Positions 8,098 through 17,896 of a DNA stretch of 64,000 bases are shown here, piece by piece. Below the pieces are notes generated by a model. The model was not told where the DNA came from and ran no database searches. It saw nothing but the letters and a program-made list of their open reading frames with translations. The position numbers and the translations under genes were made by a program. The number at the start of each line of letters is the position of its first letter. The first letter of the stretch is position 1. This stretch comes from Gammaproteobacteria bacterium (GTDB lineage: Bacteria; Pseudomonadota; Gammaproteobacteria; Chromatiales; Chromatiaceae), in assembly GCA_009928645.1 (NCBI GenBank), contig SACH01000003.1:1-64000 (forward strand), given 5' to 3'.

Positions 8098-9183
8098 ATG
8101 CAAAAGATCCTCGCCACGCTGGTCCCGGCCCTGTTCCTCCTGAGCCTGGACGGGACGATCGCCAATGCCCAGCCCGCCCCGGTGGTCGTAGCCCCGCCAG
8201 CGCCTGCCCTGCGCAGCACGCCTCTCGACCTCGACGAGCGCGAACTGGAACAGGCCATCACCGAGGGCCAGACCCAGGGTCCCCCCGCGGAATGGGCCAT
8301 CGCTCCGGCCCCGGGGGCCGTGTCTCAGCCCGCTCCGGGCGCCGGGTCGCAGCCCGTAATCGGGCCCTCTCCGGCCCCGATCACGGCGGTGGCCCCGCCC
8401 CGCCCCAGCCCCATGCCGGTCGCTCCCGCCAGTTCCTCGACCATCCCCCATGTCAGCGGTGGCGTCGGCTACGACGAGCGCACCCGTCTGGAGGCCGTCA
8501 AGTCCCAGTACAACCTCAGATTACTCTTCGCTATCAGCGGCGCGGGCAGCTACCTGTCCGGCGTCAAGGTCCTCATACAGGACCCCCAGGGCAATACCGC
8601 CCTGGAGACGGTCTCCAATGGCCCCTGGTTCTTCGCCCAACTCCACCCTGGCGCCTATACCCTGACCCTGGATAACCAGGGACAAGTGCAAAAGCGCTCG
8701 GTCACTATCCTCCCCCAGCGGGCGACCGAGGAGAATGTCTACTGGACCGCAGCCCCACAGGACAGCCAGGTACCCCCCCCGACCGGCGGTCCTGGGCCAG
8801 GACTGGGTGGCTATGACCCGTCCGCCCCGACCGCCCCGCCCCTCAGCCCCCGCCGGACGCCCTCGGGCATCCCCTACCTCACGGGCGGGTTGGACCCGGA
8901 GGAGCGGGCACGACTGGAGGCCTCCCAAGGCCAGTTCAACCTGCGGCTTAACTTCACCATCAACAACGCCGGCGACCGGCCCTTCCGCATCCAGGTGGAG
9001 ATTCAGGACCTGACGCGCCAGACGACCCTGGTGGAGACCGAGGCCAATGGCCCCCTCTTCATGGCCCAACTGGCCCCGGGCCGCTATCTGGTGACCCTCA
9101 CCTACAGCGGTCAGGAAGTCCAGCGCGACATGAGCGTGCCCGGCTATGGCGCGGCCAGCGCCTCCTTCCAGTGGACCCATTGA
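8098..9183 (+). CDS. Exported protein with two copies of a beta-rich domain
   Basis: I do not recognise a specific family. The start at 8098 gives a clear signal peptide (QKILATLVPALFLLSLDG, cut near ANA) and 361 residues. A Pro/Ala-rich spacer leads to a first domain (about residues 125-215: DERTRLEAVKSQYNLRLLF, then NGPWFFAQLHPGAYTLTL). A second Pro-rich spacer and a second copy follow (about residues 265-360: PEERARLEASQGQFNLRLNF, then NGPLFMAQLAPGRYLVTL). The G-x-Y-x-x-T-L ending recalls carboxypeptidase-regulatory or surface beta-sandwich domains. Probably periplasmic or surface-associated. It lies alone between fmdB-like (-) and lptG (-). Confidence 0.72.
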   Translation: MQKILATLVPALFLLSLDGTIANAQPAPVVVAPPAPALRSTPLDLDERELEQAITEGQTQGPPAEWAIAPAPGAVSQPAPGAGSQPVIGPSPAPITAVAPPRPSPMPVAPASSSTIPHVSGGVGYDERTRLEAVKSQYNLRLLFAISGAGSYLSGVKVLIQDPQGNTALETVSNGPWFFAQLHPGAYTLTLDNQGQVQKRSVTILPQRATEENVYWTAAPQDSQVPPPTGGPGPGLGGYDPSAPTAPPLSPRRTPSGIPYLTGGLDPEERARLEASQGQFNLRLNFTINNAGDRPFRIQVEIQDLTRQTTLVETEANGPLFMAQLAPGRYLVTLTYSGQEVQRDMSVPGYGAASASFQWTH

Positions 9184-9365
9184 CCCTGCAGCGCCACTGA
9201 ACCGGCGGATCTAATGTTCTGGCGCGGCCGAGCGATCCGCGAACCGCGGGGTATGGGGGCTACTCGTCCCCTTCGCCCCGCGCCCAACGGGTAGGGAATC
9301 AAGCATCGGCTGATCTGCCCACGCTCGGGCGGCCTCACCCCGCGCCCGGCTGGCGGGGAACGCCT

Positions 9366-10427
9366 TCAGCTCACGCGGCGTAGAACCCAGATCCCCGCCA
9401 GGGCGAGGAGCGCTACCGGCAGGGTGGAGGCCAGCCAGGCCCCCAGACCGAAATGCACCGCCAAAAAGAAGAAGGCGCGGCTCACCAGGTAATAGGCCAG
9501 CCCAATCATGACACCAAGGAAGAGCCTGACCCCTAGACCGGTGCTACGGGCGGAACCGAAGAGGACGGGAATCGATAGCAGGATCATGGTCAGGATCAGG
9601 AAGGGATGGACGAGCTTGGTCCACATCTCCGTTTCGTACTTCCCCGGGTCCTGGCCATTGGTCCGCATATACCGGACATAGCGCAGGAGGTCCCAGACCG
9701 GCAGGGCCTGAGGTTCCACCACCACCAAGCGCAGCAGCGCCGGACTGAGCAGCGACGACCAGGCGGCGCTCCCCAACGGCTGGGCCTCCACCCCCTCATC
9801 GCTGATGCGGCTGCGGGAGATACCTTCCAGGATCCACTGGCCATCCACATAGACGGCGCTATCCGCATGGGTCGCCTGGACCAGACGCCGCTCGGCATCG
9901 ACCTCGTAGATACTGATATCGCTCAGCCGGGCCCCGGGCTGGATCTCCCCGATGTTGATGTAAGCCCCCCCATCCCGCGCCCAGAGGCCCCGTGACGTCC
10001 GCAGGGTGACCTGACCGGACTTGAGGGCGTTGCGCCATTGCACGGCGGCCTGTTCCGCCTCGGGCGTCACCCACTCACCCAGCACCCAGGCCAGCACCGC
10101 CAGCACCAGCCCGGCCTTGAGGGCGGCATAGAGAATCCGGGCAATCGACATACCGGTGGCGCGCATAGCCACCAGTTCGGAATGGCTGGCCAGGGCCCCC
10201 AGACCCACCAGGGCCCCGATCAGGGTGGCGATGGGAAAGAGGTGGTAGGCATAGCGTGGCAGCCCCAGACTAGCCACCGCCAGGGCATTGGCCAGGGTGT
10301 AGCTTTCACCCAGGTCATCGACTTCATCGGCGAGGAGAAAAAAGGCGATCAGGGGCAGGAGCACCGCCAGGGTCAGCAGGGTGCCACCGATCACGGCCGA
10401 GCCCAAATAACGATCGAGGATCTTCAC
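9366..10427 (-). CDS. lptG: LPS export ABC transporter permease LptG
   Basis: LptG is one of two inner-membrane permeases of the LptB2FGC complex that extracts lipopolysaccharide and pushes it onto the Lpt bridge. The 353-residue protein has three N-terminal transmembrane segments (about 11-33, 60-80, 100-120), a periplasmic beta-jellyroll (about 135-260, with LWARDGGAYINIGEI) and three C-terminal segments. Length matches LptG. The usual partner lptF, normally immediately upstream, is absent: the upstream 397 bases hold no gene and phaC follows on the other strand. Confidence 0.93.
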   Translation of the reverse strand: MKILDRYLGSAVIGGTLLTLAVLLPLIAFFLLADEVDDLGESYTLANALAVASLGLPRYAYHLFPIATLIGALVGLGALASHSELVAMRATGMSIARILYAALKAGLVLAVLAWVLGEWVTPEAEQAAVQWRNALKSGQVTLRTSRGLWARDGGAYINIGEIQPGARLSDISIYEVDAERRLVQATHADSAVYVDGQWILEGISRSRISDEGVEAQPLGSAAWSSLLSPALLRLVVVEPQALPVWDLLRYVRYMRTNGQDPGKYETEMWTKLVHPFLILTMILLSIPVLFGSARSTGLGVRLFLGVMIGLAYYLVSRAFFFLAVHFGLGAWLASTLPVALLALAGIWVLRRVS

Positions 10428-10824
10428 GCGCTGTTTCCACCCTCCTCCCAGTCACACCCTGATGGCCCACTGGTCACCGCCGGCATCGGGACCGCCGGCG
10501 CTGAGACACATGGCCCCATGACCACCGGCCCTAAGTATGCCGACCGGGGGCGGGGCTGTCACGGCTTCCGGCGCCGCCGGATCCCGGCACAGGCCATCTG
10601 ACGGCTTAGTCACGACCGGAAAGCTAGGCGTCGATTGTTTGAGGGCCAGACCGGGCTTTTCGGCGGGGGCTCGGACCTGTTGGTCCGACGCAGGATCAGG
10701 CACGGAGCGGAGGGAGTCGTGAAACCGTCATTGGCAAGGCGACGGCTATAATCCTCGATAGGCACTGTATCCCCGCAGCCTGAAGATTTCCTCTTGCCCG
10801 CCTGGGACCCACTGGAGAAGCGCC
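10428..10824. other. Divergent intergenic region between lptG and phaC
   Basis: No gene was found in these 397 bases and no remnant of lptF is visible. A TATAAT at 10747-10752, 73 bases before the phaC start, is a possible -10 box, but no good -35 lies at the right distance. TCGGACC/GGTCCGA (10671-10688) is a perfect 7-bp hairpin with a four-base loop and no T run. Confidence 0.4.
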
Positions 10825-12561
10825 ATGACAGACTCCCCGATCACGGTCACCCTTGACCGCATGGTCAACGCCAACCTGGCGCGCGCCACCGCCGGCATCT
10901 CCCCGACGGTGGTGACCCTGGCCTATCTCGACTGGCTGATCCACCTGGGACTGGCGCCGGGAAAACAGGCCCTGCTGGCGGAAAAGGCCTTCCGCAAGGG
11001 GCTACGCCTCGCCCTCTACGCTGGCCGCGCCCTTCAGGACCCGGCCACCCCACCCTGCATCGACCCCCTGCCCCAGGACGCCCGCTTTTCTGCACCGGCC
11101 TGGCAGCAATGGCCCTTCAATCTCTTTTACCAGTCGTTTTTGCTCACCCAGCAATGGTGGCACATCGCCACCACCGACAACCGCGGCGTTGCCAAACAGC
11201 ACGAGGCCATCGTCGCCTTCGTCACCCGCCAGTTCCTGGACCTCTTCTCCCCCGCCAACTCGCCCCTGACCAACCCGGAGATCCTCCAGGCGACCTGGCG
11301 GGAGGGGGGACAGAATCTGCTCCGTGGCGGGGCCAACTTCCTCGCCGACCTGGAGAACCTGCTGCTGGGCAACCGCCCGGACGGCCTGAGGGAGACCTTC
11401 GTCGTCGGGCGGGACCTGGCGGTGACCCCCGGCCAGGTGATCTATCGCAATGCCCTCATCGAGCTCATCCAATACCAGCCGGCCGGAGAGCGGGTCTACG
11501 CCGAACCCGTCCTCATCGTCCCGGCCTGGATCATGAAGTACTACATCCTCGACCTGTCCCCGCGCAACTCCCTGATCCGCTATCTGGTCGCCCAGGGCCA
11601 TACGGTCTTCACCCTTTCCTGGAAGAACCCCACCCGCGCCGATCGTGACCTGGGGCTGGAGGACTACCGCCGCCTGGGCGTCATGGCGGCCCTGGAGGCC
11701 ATCGGCCAGGTCCTGCCCGGGCGCCGGGTTCATGGCGTCGGCTATTGCCTGGGGGGGACCTTGCTGACCATCGCCGCCGCGGCCATGGCCCGGGATGGCG
11801 ACGACCGCCTGTGCTCCCTCACCCTGCTGGCGGCCCAGACCGACTTCACCGAGGCCGGCGAGTTGCTGCTGTTCATCAACGAGAATCAGGTCGCCTTTCT
11901 CGAGGACATGATGTGGGATCAGGGCTACCTGGACGCCCAGCAGATGGCGGGGGCCTTCCAGTTGCTGCGCTCCAACGACCTGATCTGGTCGCGCCTGGTG
12001 CGCGACTACCTGCTCGGCCAGCGCCAGTCCTGGAATGACCTCGCGGCCTGGAACGCCGATTCGACCCGCATGCCCTTCCGCATGCACTCGGAATATCTGC
12101 GGCGGATCTTCCTCGACAACGCCCTCGCCACGGGTCACTACCAGGTCGATGGCCGACCCATCGCCATCACCGACATCCGCGTCCCCCTCTTCGCCGTCGG
12201 CACCGTCAAGGATCACGTCGCCCCCTGGCGCTCGGTCTACAAGATCAACCTCATGGCCGACGCCGAGGAGGTGACCTTCCTGCTGACCAGCGGCGGTCAC
12301 AACGCCGGCATCGTCAGCGAACCCGGCCACCCACGCCGCCATTATCAGCTGGCCCGCCGCACCGAGGGGGATTGTTACCTGGATCCGGACACCTGGCAGG
12401 CCCAGACCCCCCGCCAGGAGGGTTCCTGGTGGCCGGCCTGGGAATCCTGGCTGGCGCGGCACTCGGCCACCGCGTGGGTGCCCGCCCCATCCATGGGCGC
12501 CCCGGACCGGGGCCTGGCGCCCCTCGGCCCCGCCCCGGGGACCTACGTCCTTCAGGGCTAG
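10825..12561 (+). CDS. phaC: Poly(3-hydroxyalkanoate) synthase, class I-like
   Basis: PhaC polymerises hydroxyacyl-CoA into storage polyester at the granule surface. The start at 10825 has GGAG nine bases upstream. The 578-residue protein carries the lipase-like box GYCLGG with the nucleophile at Cys308, and the Asp463 (KDHVAPW) and His492 (GGHNAGI) of the catalytic triad. The N-terminal domain includes the NFLADLE segment of class I enzymes. No phaA, phaB, phaE or phasin gene is adjacent. The size and absence of PhaE argue against the class III type common in purple sulfur bacteria. It occupies the place where lptF would be expected. Confidence 0.94.
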   Translation: MTDSPITVTLDRMVNANLARATAGISPTVVTLAYLDWLIHLGLAPGKQALLAEKAFRKGLRLALYAGRALQDPATPPCIDPLPQDARFSAPAWQQWPFNLFYQSFLLTQQWWHIATTDNRGVAKQHEAIVAFVTRQFLDLFSPANSPLTNPEILQATWREGGQNLLRGGANFLADLENLLLGNRPDGLRETFVVGRDLAVTPGQVIYRNALIELIQYQPAGERVYAEPVLIVPAWIMKYYILDLSPRNSLIRYLVAQGHTVFTLSWKNPTRADRDLGLEDYRRLGVMAALEAIGQVLPGRRVHGVGYCLGGTLLTIAAAAMARDGDDRLCSLTLLAAQTDFTEAGELLLFINENQVAFLEDMMWDQGYLDAQQMAGAFQLLRSNDLIWSRLVRDYLLGQRQSWNDLAAWNADSTRMPFRMHSEYLRRIFLDNALATGHYQVDGRPIAITDIRVPLFAVGTVKDHVAPWRSVYKINLMADAEEVTFLLTSGGHNAGIVSEPGHPRRHYQLARRTEGDCYLDPDTWQAQTPRQEGSWWPAWESWLARHSATAWVPAPSMGAPDRGLAPLGPAPGTYVLQG

Positions 12562-12688
12562 CCGCCCGGCCCCCCACCGGGAGGGAGTATGATGCGACTT
12601 TCTTCGCGTCGGCTAGCCAATGGCGGGGCGACCCTGGTCAACTCCCGATCGCATGAAAATACCCGCCACCTTCAACCAAACACCTCCC

Positions 12689-12760
12689 CCCTCCGGCGAG
12701 GAGGGAAAAGCCGGACAAATGGCTGTTACGCCTTGCTCCCTCCCCCTTGGCGCGGGGGAG
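12689..12760. repeat. Two GC-rich hairpins (REP-like) in the phaC-pepA gap
   Basis: CCCTCC/GGAGGG (12689-12705, five-base loop) and CTCCCCC/GGGGGAG (12740-12760, seven-base loop) form two stem-loops within the 275-base gap. A similar CCCTCTCCCG/CGGGAGGGG palindrome occurs at about 43213 in the surA 5' region. This looks like REP-type intergenic DNA. There is no T run, so it is not a clear terminator. Confidence 0.5.
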
Positions 12761-12836
12761 ATCTGGGCAGAGGGGATGTGAGGCATGGCAACGGCGACGA
12801 CCAACGGCAAGACACTGGTAAGACGAGACCCCCACG

Positions 12837-14339
12837 ATGGAATTGAGCATCAAGAGCGGTGACCTGGCGAACCGCAAAACCTCCTGTCTCCTCCTCGGCG
12901 TCATCGGGGAACGCCAGCTCCCCGCACCCGCCCAGGGCGTCGACGTGGCCAGCGGCGGCTATCTGACCCGGATTCTCGCGCGGGGGGATCTGGAGGCCGA
13001 GGCCGGCCGCACCCTCCTGCTCCACGAGGTCCCGGGGTTGAAGGCCGAGCGCGTCCTCCTCGTCGGCCTGGGACCCCAGGACAAGTACGACCGCAAGGCC
13101 TATCTCAAGGCCCTGGCCGCCGCCAGCGGCCGCCTCCAGGAGATCCGGGTCAAGGAGGCCCTGTCCACCCTCCCCGCCAGCGCCCCCACCAGCCTGGACT
13201 TCGCCCGCGCCCTGCGGGATGCCGTCACCACGGCCCTGGACAAGGGCTATCGCTACGACCGTACCAAGAGCGAGAAGAAACCACCACTCGCCCTCCAGGC
13301 GCTGCACTTCTGGCTCGGCGACGAGGAGCCGAAGGCCCAGGCCAGGGAGGCCCTGCGCCAGGGCCAGGCCCTGGCCGCCGGGGTCAGCCTGGCCAAGGAG
13401 CTGGGCAATCTCCCCGGCAACCTCTGCACCCCGACCTATCTCGCCGACCAGGCACGGGACCTGGCCAAGACCTTCCCGGCCCTCAAGGTCGAGGTCCTGG
13501 AAGAGGAGGACATGGCCAAGCTGGGCATGGGCGCCCTGCTCGCCGTTTCCCGCGGCAGCCGCCAGCCCGCCAAGCTCATCGTCATGAACTACCGGGGGGA
13601 TAAAAAGGACACTAAACCCCTGGTCCTGGTGGGCAAGGGTCTGACCTTCGATGCCGGCGGCATCAGCCTCAAGCCCGGTCCGGACATGGACCAGATGAAG
13701 TACGACATGTGCGGCGCCGCCAGCGTCCTCGGCGCCCTGCGCGCCGCCCTGGAGCTCAAGCTGCCCCTCAACCTCATCGGCGTCATCCCCGCCAGCGAGA
13801 ACCTGCCGGACGGCGCCGCCAACAAACCCGGCGACATCGTCACCAGCCTCTCCGGTCAGACCATCGAGATCCTCAACACCGACGCCGAGGGTCGGCTCAT
13901 TCTGTGCGACGCCCTCACCTACTGCGAGCGCTTCGAACCCGCCGCCGTGGTCGACATCGCCACCCTCACCGGGGCCTGCGCCATCGCCCTGGGCAAGGTT
14001 GCCTCCGGCCTCTTCACCGCCGACGAGGCACTGGCCGCCGACCTGCTGGCCGCCGGGGAACGGGCCAACGACCGTGCCTGGCGCCTGCCCCTCTGGGACG
14101 ACTACCAGCCCCTCCTGGACAGCAACTTCGCCGACATGGCCAATGTCGGTCCCCGGGAGGGCGGGGCCATCTCCGGGGCCTGCTTCCTGTCGCGCTACGC
14201 GAAAAAATTTCCCTGGGCCCACCTGGACATCGCCGGCACCGCCTGGCTCACCGGCAAGGAGAAGGGCGGCACGGGCCGGCCAGTGCCCTTGCTGGTCGAG
14301 TTCCTCCTCCAGCGCGCCGGCGCGGCCGGACGGGCGTGA
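12837..14339 (+). CDS. pepA: Leucyl aminopeptidase PepA
   Basis: PepA is a hexameric M17 dizinc aminopeptidase; in E. coli it also binds DNA. The 500-residue protein contains the M17 signature NTDAEGRL and the metal and active-site stretch GKGLTFDAGGISLKPG. Length matches the family (about 500). It precedes holC as in many gammaproteobacteria. The long open frame on the opposite strand is a high-GC shadow. Confidence 0.97.
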   Translation: MELSIKSGDLANRKTSCLLLGVIGERQLPAPAQGVDVASGGYLTRILARGDLEAEAGRTLLLHEVPGLKAERVLLVGLGPQDKYDRKAYLKALAAASGRLQEIRVKEALSTLPASAPTSLDFARALRDAVTTALDKGYRYDRTKSEKKPPLALQALHFWLGDEEPKAQAREALRQGQALAAGVSLAKELGNLPGNLCTPTYLADQARDLAKTFPALKVEVLEEEDMAKLGMGALLAVSRGSRQPAKLIVMNYRGDKKDTKPLVLVGKGLTFDAGGISLKPGPDMDQMKYDMCGAASVLGALRAALELKLPLNLIGVIPASENLPDGAANKPGDIVTSLSGQTIEILNTDAEGRLILCDALTYCERFEPAAVVDIATLTGACAIALGKVASGLFTADEALAADLLAAGERANDRAWRLPLWDDYQPLLDSNFADMANVGPREGGAISGACFLSRYAKKFPWAHLDIAGTAWLTGKEKGGTGRPVPLLVEFLLQRAGAAGRA

Positions 14340-14388
14340 CCAGCGCCACCCTGGTGGGAATCTGGAGCGGCCCTGAGGACCCGTCCCC

Positions 14389-14970
14389 ATGACCCGCATC
14401 GACTTCTATTCCCTGGCGGAAGGCAGCCGTGGCGACCGCTTCCTGCTCACCTGCCGGCTGGTGGAACGTATCCACCAGCCTGGCCAGAGCCGCCAGCCCG
14501 GCAAGGGTGATCTGGCTAACCAGGATCTTCCCGATAACCAGGCCGGTGGAACCAGCCCCCCCGACCGCGACTCCCCAGGTGGCCCGTCAGCCCATTCCGG
14601 CCATTCCAACCATTCCGGCCAAGAAAACCCGCGCCCACCCCGCATCCACATCCAACTCAGCGACCCGGTTCTGGCGGAACATCTCGATCGCCTGCTGTGG
14701 ACCTACGACGACCAGAGCTTCCTGCCCCACGGCCGCCTCGGCCAGACCGACCCGGAACTGACCCCCATCCTCATCGGCGCCACGCCCCTGGATAATCAAG
14801 ATCAGGTATTGATCAACCTGGACCCCGACGTCCCTCCCGGGTTCAGCCGCTTCGAGCGCCTCTGCGAGCCCCTGGACCTGGACCCCACGGTCACCGCCAC
14901 CGGTCGCGAGCGCTACCGCTATTACCGTGACCGGGGCTACCCCCTACACCACCACCAGATCCGGCTCTGA
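14389..14970 (+). CDS. holC: DNA polymerase III chi subunit with an internal insertion
   Basis: Chi links the clamp loader to SSB. The flanking parts match HolC: an N-terminal MTRIDFYSLAEG strand, a helix ending CRLVERI, then LDRLLWTYDDQSFLPH, and a C-terminal RERYRYYRDRGYPL. Between residues about 30 and 84 lies a Pro/Gly/Gln/Asn/Asp/His-rich insertion absent from typical proteins of about 145 residues, raising the length to 193. It follows pepA by 49 bases. The usual third gene, valS, is not present downstream. Confidence 0.85.
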   Translation: MTRIDFYSLAEGSRGDRFLLTCRLVERIHQPGQSRQPGKGDLANQDLPDNQAGGTSPPDRDSPGGPSAHSGHSNHSGQENPRPPRIHIQLSDPVLAEHLDRLLWTYDDQSFLPHGRLGQTDPELTPILIGATPLDNQDQVLINLDPDVPPGFSRFERLCEPLDLDPTVTATGRERYRYYRDRGYPLHHHQIRL

Positions 14971-15215
14971 GCCAGGACTTGGGCCTGGGCCTGGGCCTGG
15001 GCCAAGAGTCTGCGCTTGGAACCAAACAAGCCAGGAGCAACACCCGGAGGTGGCCTATGGTGTTTTCACCTGTCATGCGGACACCAACCGCTATTGGGAA
15101 GATAGAGATGCCGCGGCTTCCGAAGTACTTTTTGTCTGGATAAGACTTGAAAACTCTATAAAAGGGTGACATGGCGTCAGAAAAAGGCCTGGATCGGTTA
15201 TGCTCGGCCCGGCGT

Positions 15216-16307
15216 TCAAACGTTAAAGCGAAAGTGGATCACGTCGCCATCCTTGACCACATACTCCTTGCCCTCCGAGCGCAGTTTGCCCACCTCCCGG
15301 GCACCCTGTTCGCCCTTGCCGGCGATGAAGTCGTCATAGGCGATGACCTCGGCGCGGATGAAGCCGCGCTCAAAATCGGAGTGGATGACCCCGGCGGCCT
15401 GGGGGGCGCGAGACGCCTGGGGGATGGTCCAGGCACGGACCTCCTTGGGGCCGGCGGTGAAGTAGGTCTCCAGGCCCAGCAGTTTGTAGCCGGCACGCAC
15501 CACCCGGTTCAGACCCGGCTCGTCTAGACCCAGGTCGGCGAGGAACAGGGCGCGCTCCTCGGCCTCCAGTTCCACGATCTCGGCCTCGATGGCGGCGCAG
15601 ACCGGCACCACCTCCGCGCCCTCCGCCGCCGCAAGTTCCTGGACCGCCGCCAGGAAGGGGTTGTTCTGGAAACCGTCCTCGGCCACGTTGGCGATGTACA
15701 GGGTGGGCTTGGCGGTGAGCAGGAACAGGTCCCGCAGTTCCTGAAGCTCCTCCAGCTCCAGGCCCATGGCGCGCACCGGCTGGCCGGTATCGAGTTGCTC
15801 CCGCACCCGCTCCAGCAATTCCTTGCGGAACAGAATCTTCTTGTCCCCGGTCTTGGCCTGCCGGGTGGCTCGGTCCAGGGCCTTTTCCACCGACTCCAGG
15901 TCCGCCAGGGCCAGTTCGGTGTTGATGACCTCGATGTCGCCCCGGGGGTCGATCTTGCCCGCGACGTGGACCACGTCATCGTTCTCGAAGCAGCGGACCA
16001 CGTGGGCGATGGCGTCGGTCTCGCGGATATTGGCCAGGAACTTGTTACCCAGCCCCTCGCCCCGGCTCGCCCCGGCCACCAGGCCGGCGATGTCGACGAA
16101 CTGCATGCTGGTGGGGAGGATGGCCTTGGGCTTGACGATGGCGGCGATGGCGTCCAGGCGCGGGTCCGGGAGGGGTACCACGCCGACGTTGGGATCGATG
16201 GTACAGAAGGGATAGTTCTCCGCCGCGATGGCGGCCTTGGTCAAGGCATTGAAGAGGGTGGACTTGCCGACGTTGGGCAGGCCGACGATGCCGCATTTGA
16301 AACCCAT
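15216..16307 (-). CDS. ychF: Redox-regulated ATPase YchF (OLA1 family)
   Basis: YchF is an Obg-related P-loop protein that prefers ATP and binds ribosomes. The 363-residue length matches. The P-loop is GLPNVGKST (residues 8-16), followed by the switch [17 protein letters not shown]. The C-terminal TGS domain ends [11 protein letters not shown], the usual terminus. Its common neighbour pth is not adjacent. The 245-base gap to holC contains a short (GGGCCT) run near 14982-15002 and nothing else recognisable. Confidence 0.96.
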   Translation of the reverse strand: MGFKCGIVGLPNVGKSTLFNALTKAAIAAENYPFCTIDPNVGVVPLPDPRLDAIAAIVKPKAILPTSMQFVDIAGLVAGASRGEGLGNKFLANIRETDAIAHVVRCFENDDVVHVAGKIDPRGDIEVINTELALADLESVEKALDRATRQAKTGDKKILFRKELLERVREQLDTGQPVRAMGLELEELQELRDLFLLTAKPTLYIANVAEDGFQNNPFLAAVQELAAAEGAEVVPVCAAIEAEIVELEAEERALFLADLGLDEPGLNRVVRAGYKLLGLETYFTAGPKEVRAWTIPQASRAPQAAGVIHSDFERGFIRAEVIAYDDFIAGKGEQGAREVGKLRSEGKEYVVKDGDVIHFRFNV

Positions 16308-16408
16308 GGCGATGACTGGCGACCAAATATAAGGTGAGTGGGAATGAGCGGGTGAGTCCCGCGCGGGAACTCTCCCGAGCTGGGAATTCGGCGGCTGTTA
16401 GGCGGGCC

Positions 16409-17896
16409 TCAGCACTCCTTGGCGCCGCGCTTGTAGACATCCTCGAAGCGGACGATATCGTCCTCGCCGAGGTAGGGCCCGGACTGGACCTCGATGATCT
16501 CCAGGGGGATGACGCCCGGATTCTCCAGGCGATGCCTGGCCCCGACGGGGATGTAAGTGGACTGGTTCTCGCTGAGCAGGAAGACGCGGTCCTCGTTGGT
16601 CACCCGGGCGGTGCCGGAGACCACGATCCAATGCTCGGCGCGGTGGTGGTGCATCTGCAGGGACAGGGTCTCGCCGGGCTTGACGGTCAGGCGCTTGACC
16701 TGGTAACGCTCACCGGCGTCGATGGACTCGAAGTCCCCCCAGGGCCGGTGGGAGCGCTGGTGATGGCGCAACTCACGGCGCTGTTCGCGCTGCAGGTGCT
16801 GGGTGACGGCCTTGACGTCCTGGGCGTGGTCCTTGCTGACCACCAGCACGGCGTCCGGGGTCTCCACCACCACCAGGTTGTCGACGCCGATGGCGGCCAC
16901 CATGCGATGGCGGGCCACCAGCAGGTTGTTGGTGGCGTTATGGACGAAGGCGTCGCCATCGAGCACATTGCCCTGCTCGTCCTGGTCACGCACCTCCCAC
17001 AGGGCCGACCAGGCGCCGACGTCGGACCAGCCCACTTGCAGGGGCAGGACCAGGGCGGGGGCGCCATGGGCGGCCTTCTCCTCGGAGAGGTGCTCCATGA
17101 CGGCGTAGTCGATGGAGTCGCTTGGGCAGGCATGGAAGGCCTCCCGGTCCAGACGCAGAAAGCCGCCATCGTTCTCGCTCCGTTCCAGGGCATGCCCCAC
17201 GGCCGCGGCGATGTCGGGCTGGAACTTGTTGATCAGCCGCAGCCATACCGAGGCGCGCATCATGAACAGGCCGCTATTCCAGAAGTAGTCCCCGGTCTCC
17301 AGATAGGCCAGGGCGCGCTCCGCGTCCGGCTTCTCGACGAAGGCGCGCAGGACGTAGGCGGGGCCCACCAGGTCCGTGGCGGGGACGACATCGCCCTGAC
17401 GGATGTAGCCATAGCCCGTCTCCGGCTTGGTGGGCACGATGCCAAAGGTCACCACATGCCCCTGGGCCGCCAGGGTGAAGCCATCCGCCACCGTCTGGCG
17501 GAAGCCGGCCTCGTCGCGCATGGTGTGGTCCGCCGGCATGACCAGCAGCACCGGGTCCTGGCCCTCGCCATTGGCCACCAGGGCCGCGGCGGTCAGGGCC
17601 GGGGCCGTATTGCGACCCTCAGGCTCCAGAACAATGCTGGCTGGCTGGCGATGAATGAGGCGGAATTGCTCGGCGACCAGGAAGCGGTGCCCTTCGTTGC
17701 ACACCACCAGGGGGTCAATGACCCCGATCCCCAGCCGGGGGTGTTCCCGGTCGAGGCCATCGAGGCGCCGCACCGTCTCCTGGAGCAGGGTATGCTCACT
17801 GGTCAGGGGCAGGAACTGCTTGGGATAGGCCTCCCGGGACAGGGGCCAGAGGCGGGTTCCGGAGCCGCCGGACAGGATCACGGGTTGCAGACGCAT
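16409..17896 (-). CDS. manC: Mannose-1-phosphate guanylyltransferase / mannose-6-phosphate isomerase
   Basis: This bifunctional type II enzyme makes GDP-mannose for polysaccharides and interconverts mannose-6-P and fructose-6-P. The 495-residue protein starts with the nucleotidyltransferase signature ILSGGSGTRLWPLSREAYPKQ (residues 7-27). The C-terminal third is a cupin-type isomerase domain with HRPWGDFE and QMHHHRAEHWIVVSGTA. Length is typical (about 480). It is monocistronic, divergent from gcvT. Confidence 0.95.
   Translation of the reverse strand: MRLQPVILSGGSGTRLWPLSREAYPKQFLPLTSEHTLLQETVRRLDGLDREHPRLGIGVIDPLVVCNEGHRFLVAEQFRLIHRQPASIVLEPEGRNTAPALTAAALVANGEGQDPVLLVMPADHTMRDEAGFRQTVADGFTLAAQGHVVTFGIVPTKPETGYGYIRQGDVVPATDLVGPAYVLRAFVEKPDAERALAYLETGDYFWNSGLFMMRASVWLRLINKFQPDIAAAVGHALERSENDGGFLRLDREAFHACPSDSIDYAVMEHLSEEKAAHGAPALVLPLQVGWSDVGAWSALWEVRDQDEQGNVLDGDAFVHNATNNLLVARHRMVAAIGVDNLVVVETPDAVLVVSKDHAQDVKAVTQHLQREQRRELRHHQRSHRPWGDFESIDAGERYQVKRLTVKPGETLSLQMHHHRAEHWIVVSGTARVTNEDRVFLLSENQSTYIPVGARHRLENPGVIPLEIIEVQSGPYLGEDDIVRFEDVYKRGAKEC

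Noticed and set aside
10428-10824. Decayed lptF
   Set aside because: No segment on either strand encodes anything resembling LptF membrane or jellyroll sequence.
12726-14399. 557-codon frame antisense to pepA
   Set aside because: PepA signatures are intact on the plus strand; the antisense translation is Gly/Ala/Gln-rich with no recognisable motif.
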